A DNA stretch of 64,000 bases from Choristoneura fumiferana (taxonomy: Eukaryota; Arthropoda; Insecta; Lepidoptera; Tortricidae), in the NCBI RefSeq assembly GCF_025370935.1, contig NC_133494.1:18284394-18348393 (forward strand). Reading direction: 5' to 3'. Shown one piece after another: positions 59,928-64,000 of the stretch (position 1 is the stretch's first letter; each line of letters opens with the position of its first letter). The notes below the pieces were generated by a model. That model made no database searches and had not been told where the DNA came from. It saw nothing but the letters and a program-made list of their open reading frames with translations. Position numbers and translations under genes: made by a program.

Positions 59928-60533
59928 TGATGCAAGTGATAAAAACGTTTATAAATCAATAGATGAAGGTAAAAGAGCATCTTTTTTATTGTTCATTGCA
60001 AGCCATATAAGTATTTCATCTAAAAATTCATATACAATATAAAAATATCGTTAGATCAGTAATCTACGCATTACGCCGTATACTGGAGCAAGTGGTAATT
60101 AGCTCAGTATACCGCACAACTACAAGATGTAAAATACGCGTATAGTAGTGTATCTGCAATTTTCTCAAAAACTATAAAAAATTTCAAAATTCCATGAATA
60201 CAGGTAGAAAGCAAATATTTTCTTTGGAACTAATGCAAAATTTTGAAAAGTTATATCACCAAATGAGAAAGTTACAGGTTTTTGAACCTTTGAACAGCTC
60301 TCCTGTAAATTTATGATTATGCACTTGTACCAGTATACGTAGGAGGTGTCGATATGTTGTATATGTTTCGAAACGGAGCGACGAATCGACGTGATTTTTG
60401 GCATAGAGATAGTTTTTGGCCCAGAGAGTCCAAAGAGTAACAAAAGCTACTTTTAATCCCGGAAAATGCACAGTTCTCGAGGGAACAGCGTGCGATAACC
60501 GAATTCCACGCGGCGAAGCGAAGCAAAAGCTAG

Positions 60534-61761
60534 TAAGTAATAAAATAAAATATAAAGTCTAATAAAGAGAGTAACAAATAACTGTTATAAAACTAAATGG
60601 CCAAACATTTCCAATTGGCAGGTTTGGAGATAGTTTGCACATTTTGAAACAAGTTACAGGACACTTTTTACTCCAAAGAACAGCATAGTCCCGCAGGACT
60701 CGATAACAAATTCTAGGCAGACAAATTCGCAGGCGAAAAGCCAGTATTCTATATAATAAATCAGTCCACTTCTATATCGCAAGAACGTATATGGCCCCAT
60801 TTTAAAATACTCAAAGAAGTAAGTTCGGCAACCTCCTAGCTCCCGGAGAGCTCAAGTTCTTACTTATCTTGACTGTGCAGAAAATGTGAAATAATTTCAT
60901 ATTTGCATGTTAAAAGTTGGTAAATAAGTTGCATAATAGAAACTGTGGGTGTTTCATTTGAGGATGCGCTTTAAATTAAGTTTCCCTTTAAGAAACTTCG
61001 GGATCCTCAAGGAATCATCAACATCGTAACCCGAAAGACATCCATTAGACAAAGGGCTCCAATAAAGAACACATGAATATATTATTCAAAATCAAAATAA
61101 AGAGTACAATCGATTCAGATAGTTTAAAAAAAATTGTCCCAAAAAATGTCAGTTTCGTGACGTTTTCTTCATACACTCCAGTATGAGCGTCGCAAAAACT
61201 GGCTCAGAAAATTTTGTATTGCCTTATTTTTTGAAAAACCAAAATTGAAAAAAAAGAAAAGGTACACTTTTTAGGGAAAATGCCCAGACATGCTTAACCG
61301 TACCAAATTTCATCCAAATCCGTTGAGCGGTTTAAGCGTGAAGTTACTCACAAAATACGCACGCACACACAATGGATTACACCAACAACTTGATCGAAAT
61401 TGATTTGATTTTTTTTATTTGATTTGTAAACTGAAAACCAAATTCCAAGAAATTTCCTTTATTGCCAGCTAATACGAATCAAATAAACGTCAAAATAAAC
61501 AGACACAATTGCGAGAAGGACATTTTATTCGGTATTCAAAGTAAAACAACCCGTTTTCTGTAACAAAGAGCTCGAGTGTCAGTTACACAAGTCACCGGCG
61601 AATTTTGCGCTTGAAAAAACACCTCCGGCTGTTAAATACATTTTACACAGCCCTGCGACACTAAATATTATATAAACAGTCAATCAACTGATTTATTCTT
61701 GTGTATGTGGGATATCTCATGGTTTATCAGGATTGTGCCGATAGGATTGAGGAGTTGGGTA
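60534..61761. other. Unclassified up to the assembly gap
   Basis: 61300-61375 has Helitron-like internal sequence (ACCAAATTTCATCCAAATCC GTTGAGCGGTTTAAGCGTGA AG) without ends. Nothing else is recognised. Confidence 0.4.
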
Positions 61762-61861
61762 NNNNNNNNNNNNNNNNNNNNNNNNNNNNNNNNNNNNNNN
61801 NNNNNNNNNNNNNNNNNNNNNNNNNNNNNNNNNNNNNNNNNNNNNNNNNNNNNNNNNNNNN
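61762..61861. other. Assembly gap, 100 N
   Basis: Exactly 100 N, the usual placeholder for a gap of unknown size. Frames drawn across it are meaningless. Confidence 1.
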
Positions 61862-64000
61862 AATACATATTAAACATCCAAGACCCGAGAACAAACATTC
61901 GTATTATGCATACAAATATCTGCCCCGGCCGGGATTCGAACCCGGGACCTCAAGCTTCCTAGTCAGGTTCTCTAACCACTTGGCCATCCGGTCGTCGGTG
62001 TCATGCATTTGTTTTCTTACAAAAAATTCTGAATGACATAATTTTCGTTCAATCAATTCGTGCCAGTTCTTGTGAATCAACCTACATCATTGTTTTTTTT
62101 CGAATGTTTGTGCAGGTATTGTTTTATTTTACCGTAAAGTAAATAACAGATGTAATTCCATACGTAAATTCAGAGGTGCGACCCAAGGCTCGAACGCACG
62201 ATCCTCTGCTTGATAACCCTCTGATTGAACCACTAGGCTAGTACCAAAATATAAAAAAGTATACCTATACCTACTACTACACTACTACTACTACCTTTAT
62301 ACATATTATTATTATTCTTGTGTTTTTCTTTAATTTTATAATGTAGTTTTTAAATACTTTATTTAAAAAAAATCATTCCGCCAAGTTTCTTGCGGCGCAT
62401 TCTTCTTGGCAATGATGGTCTTTCCGAAAGCGCTGGTAGTTTAAAAAATGACGTGTAAAAGTGCCCATTGCGGCCTATTTACTGAATAAATGATTTGAAT
62501 TTGAATACCTACGCCAGTAGTATAAATGCTCAATACATTACATACTTAAGCCAAATTTACAACTCAGCAACAAGCAACAGGCGTAAACATTATGAAAACG
62601 ACAGAGTTCCAATCGATTATTATAATCGCGAATGAATATTCAGCTATGGTCCGAGCGTGGGCTTAGAACAACTGGAGCGATGTAAAACAAAATTATTATC
62701 TTGCTCGCTAATCCTGCCGTGAAGCAGCAGTGCTTGCACTGTTGTGTTTCGGCGTGGAGAGTAAGACAGCCGGTGAAATTACTGGCATCCCATCTTAGGC
62801 CTCTAGGTTGGCAACGCATCTGCAATCCCCCTGGTGTTGCAGATGTTTATGGGCAGTGGTGATCTCTTACCATCAGGAGACCCACTTGCTTGTTGCCATC
62901 CAGTCGAATAAAATAACTGTAATAATAATACTTTTGTCTGACCATATTTAAGAAAACATCTACAGTCACTAGCGCCAATATTTGACACAACGAAGCGTGC
63001 ATAAATATCTGAAACGACTTTATTTCTAGGGCCTGTAAGGCGTATCAGATATTTTCCACGGTCCGCTGTAGCAGATTTTTATGCAGGTGCCTGTATAAGG
63101 AAAAAGCATGCTTCCCTTGATGCGATGCAGAAAGGTTAAGAATCACATTAAAAAAGAATCACGTTTATTCAAATTCATGTCTTCCGCTCTCTAATTTTGA
63201 TTACGGGACTTTTTTTTTGAGGTCGATCAGTTTGTAAATGCTTTGCGGGAAATAAAACAGAATCTAAGTCACGAAGTCACAAGGGAGTTCCGAGGTACTT
63301 AATAAATAATAAAAATGCAAAAAAAATATAACCTTATTCTGTTAAGTCAGTTGCCTACAAAGAGATACTCCGTTAGAATAAACTTTGTTTTTTTATATCG
63401 GCTGTCTGACTGTGAGACTAGATATTTTCATACTCACAATGTATTATTAATTTTTTTAGCCAATTCAACCTGCTTCCTTATGCGGAGTTCAGACTAGCAA
63501 GAAAAATCGTCCAAGTTGGATTACATTGTCACTCTACAAAGCGGTCAATTGAGTGCCGCAAAGTATTGTAACTTGCACAATTTTTCTTGCTAATCTAAAC
63601 TCGGCTTTAAATCCGTCCTTCAATATTTAAAAAGCTAAATGACCAAATACGAGAAATATTAACCCTTCAAACAAAATACGATATTAAAAATCCAAAATGG
63701 CGCTCGTTGGTCTTTTATGCAAATATTAATTTAACAGATATTTGCTCAGTAGGTTTGAGGTCCGAGCGTGTAATTTGACGGTTTACTTTTTGCCGGTTTG
63801 TTTAAGTAAAGAAAAACAATTGACTCCCGGCAGGTTTTGACATTTTAGGTTTCGAAATGTGGGTATGAGAATACAGACGATAGCAGGTAATTAGTAAGCA
63901 CTAGAAGTACTAGCAACAAATGAAACAAAACAGCTTTTCACTTATCATCATGGTCGTGAACTTTGTATTTATGGTTGCCGGACACAAAATGACTTTTTAA
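61862..64000 (+). repeat. Duplicated segment, copy 2 (probable haplotype 2)
   Basis: Matches 54374-57192 in order and orientation. It contains the second copies of SINE-A (61862-61997, cut by the gap), SINE-C (62100-62245), repeat-E (62387-62507), repeat-D (62698-62908), the CAGTCACTAGC MITE (62958-63096) and the palindromic MITE (63478-63607). It lacks the 0.7-kb block with the 587-bp TIR element. Both copies end the window in GACACAAAATGACTTTTTAA. Confidence 0.92.

Larger units (their letters stand above)
58091..60355. mobile_element. TIR element with subterminal GTATACTGGTACAAGTG repeats
   Basis: 34-bp terminal inverted repeats (ATATCGATACCTCCTACGTA TACTGGTACAAGTG at the left; its complement with one mismatch at 60322-60355). 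Variants of the inner motif recur at about 58269 (GTATACTGAGGCAAC), 58350 (inverted), 59888 (GTATATTGGTACAAGTG) and 60077 (GTATACTGGAGCAAGTG), like the subterminal repeats bound by some transposases. It holds coding remnants, a LINE tail, an RP1 copy and a small foldback. The superfamily is not assigned. Confidence 0.72.
58052..60533 (+). mobile_element. Helitron carrying a nested 2.27-kb insertion
   Basis: Starts TCCATTCTAATATTATAAAT GCG at 58052 and ends ACGCGGCGAAGCGAAGCAAA AGCTAG at 60533 with T following. Only about 220 bp are Helitron (58052-58090 and 60356-60533, the latter with CTACTTTTAATCCCGGAAAA); the rest is the element 58091-60355. Confidence 0.78.

Noticed and set aside
60165..60526. 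Three overlapping minus-strand frames of 69-92 codons
   Set aside because: They cross the TIR of the nested element and the Helitron end, in different frames, with no motif.
61680..62036. Frames running across the N gap
   Set aside because: The middle is unknown sequence; the right part is SINE-A translation.

Overview
The window reads as a repeat-dense, AT-rich stretch of a moth or butterfly (Lepidoptera) nuclear genome. The evidence is the repeat content: short Helitrons with the usual lepidopteran ends (TC + CTACTAATATTATAAATGCG at one end, a GC hairpin then CTAG at the other), RTE-type LINE tails with a (GAT)n or (ATC)n run, several tRNA-like SINE families, and a short (CCTAA)n run. No bacterial, viral or organellar gene set is present. 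Family labels below (SINE-A/B/C, repeat-D/E, FB1-3, RP1-2) are mine.

Only one host gene has real support. It lies on the minus strand, as three phase-compatible coding exons at about 34972-34769, 34124-34017 (or to 33957) and 32980-32505. It encodes the C-terminal part of a basic, then proline-rich, then acidic serine-rich protein that I do not recognise. Its 5' exons should lie at higher coordinates. A TIR element sits in its last intron. Two other short open frames (39030-38833 and 35628-35359, both minus) are doubtful.

Layout. 1-10 kb: SINEs, a LINE inserted into an RTE remnant, and an inverted SINE dimer inserted into another SINE. 10-20 kb: Helitrons, RTE fragments, MITE-like elements and a possible LTR. 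20-30 kb: RTE fragments, foldback elements, a second inverted SINE dimer, and an array of alternating inverted motifs at 26.7-27.1 kb. 30-40 kb: the gene, a 25-bp minisatellite and TIR elements. 40-48 kb: foldback and SINE copies. 48970-50749: a 25-copy satellite with a 71-bp unit. 50.7-61.8 kb: mostly unclassified DNA plus a 2.5-kb Helitron carrying a nested 2.27-kb TIR element with coding remnants. 61762-61861: a 100-N gap. 61862-64000 repeats 54374-57192 and is best explained as an unmerged second haplotype.

The most interesting signal is a group of foldback elements (FB1, FB2, FB3) of unrelated sequence. Copies of all three carry target-site duplications (12-14 bp in the clearest copies), and all three share a hairpin followed by GAAAC and a nearby GTC. 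FB1 and FB2 also share a 3' motif. This suggests mobilisation by target-primed reverse transcription, and possibly a hammerhead-like or Penelope-related RNA. SINE-B behaves similarly in that inverted dimers have moved as single units.
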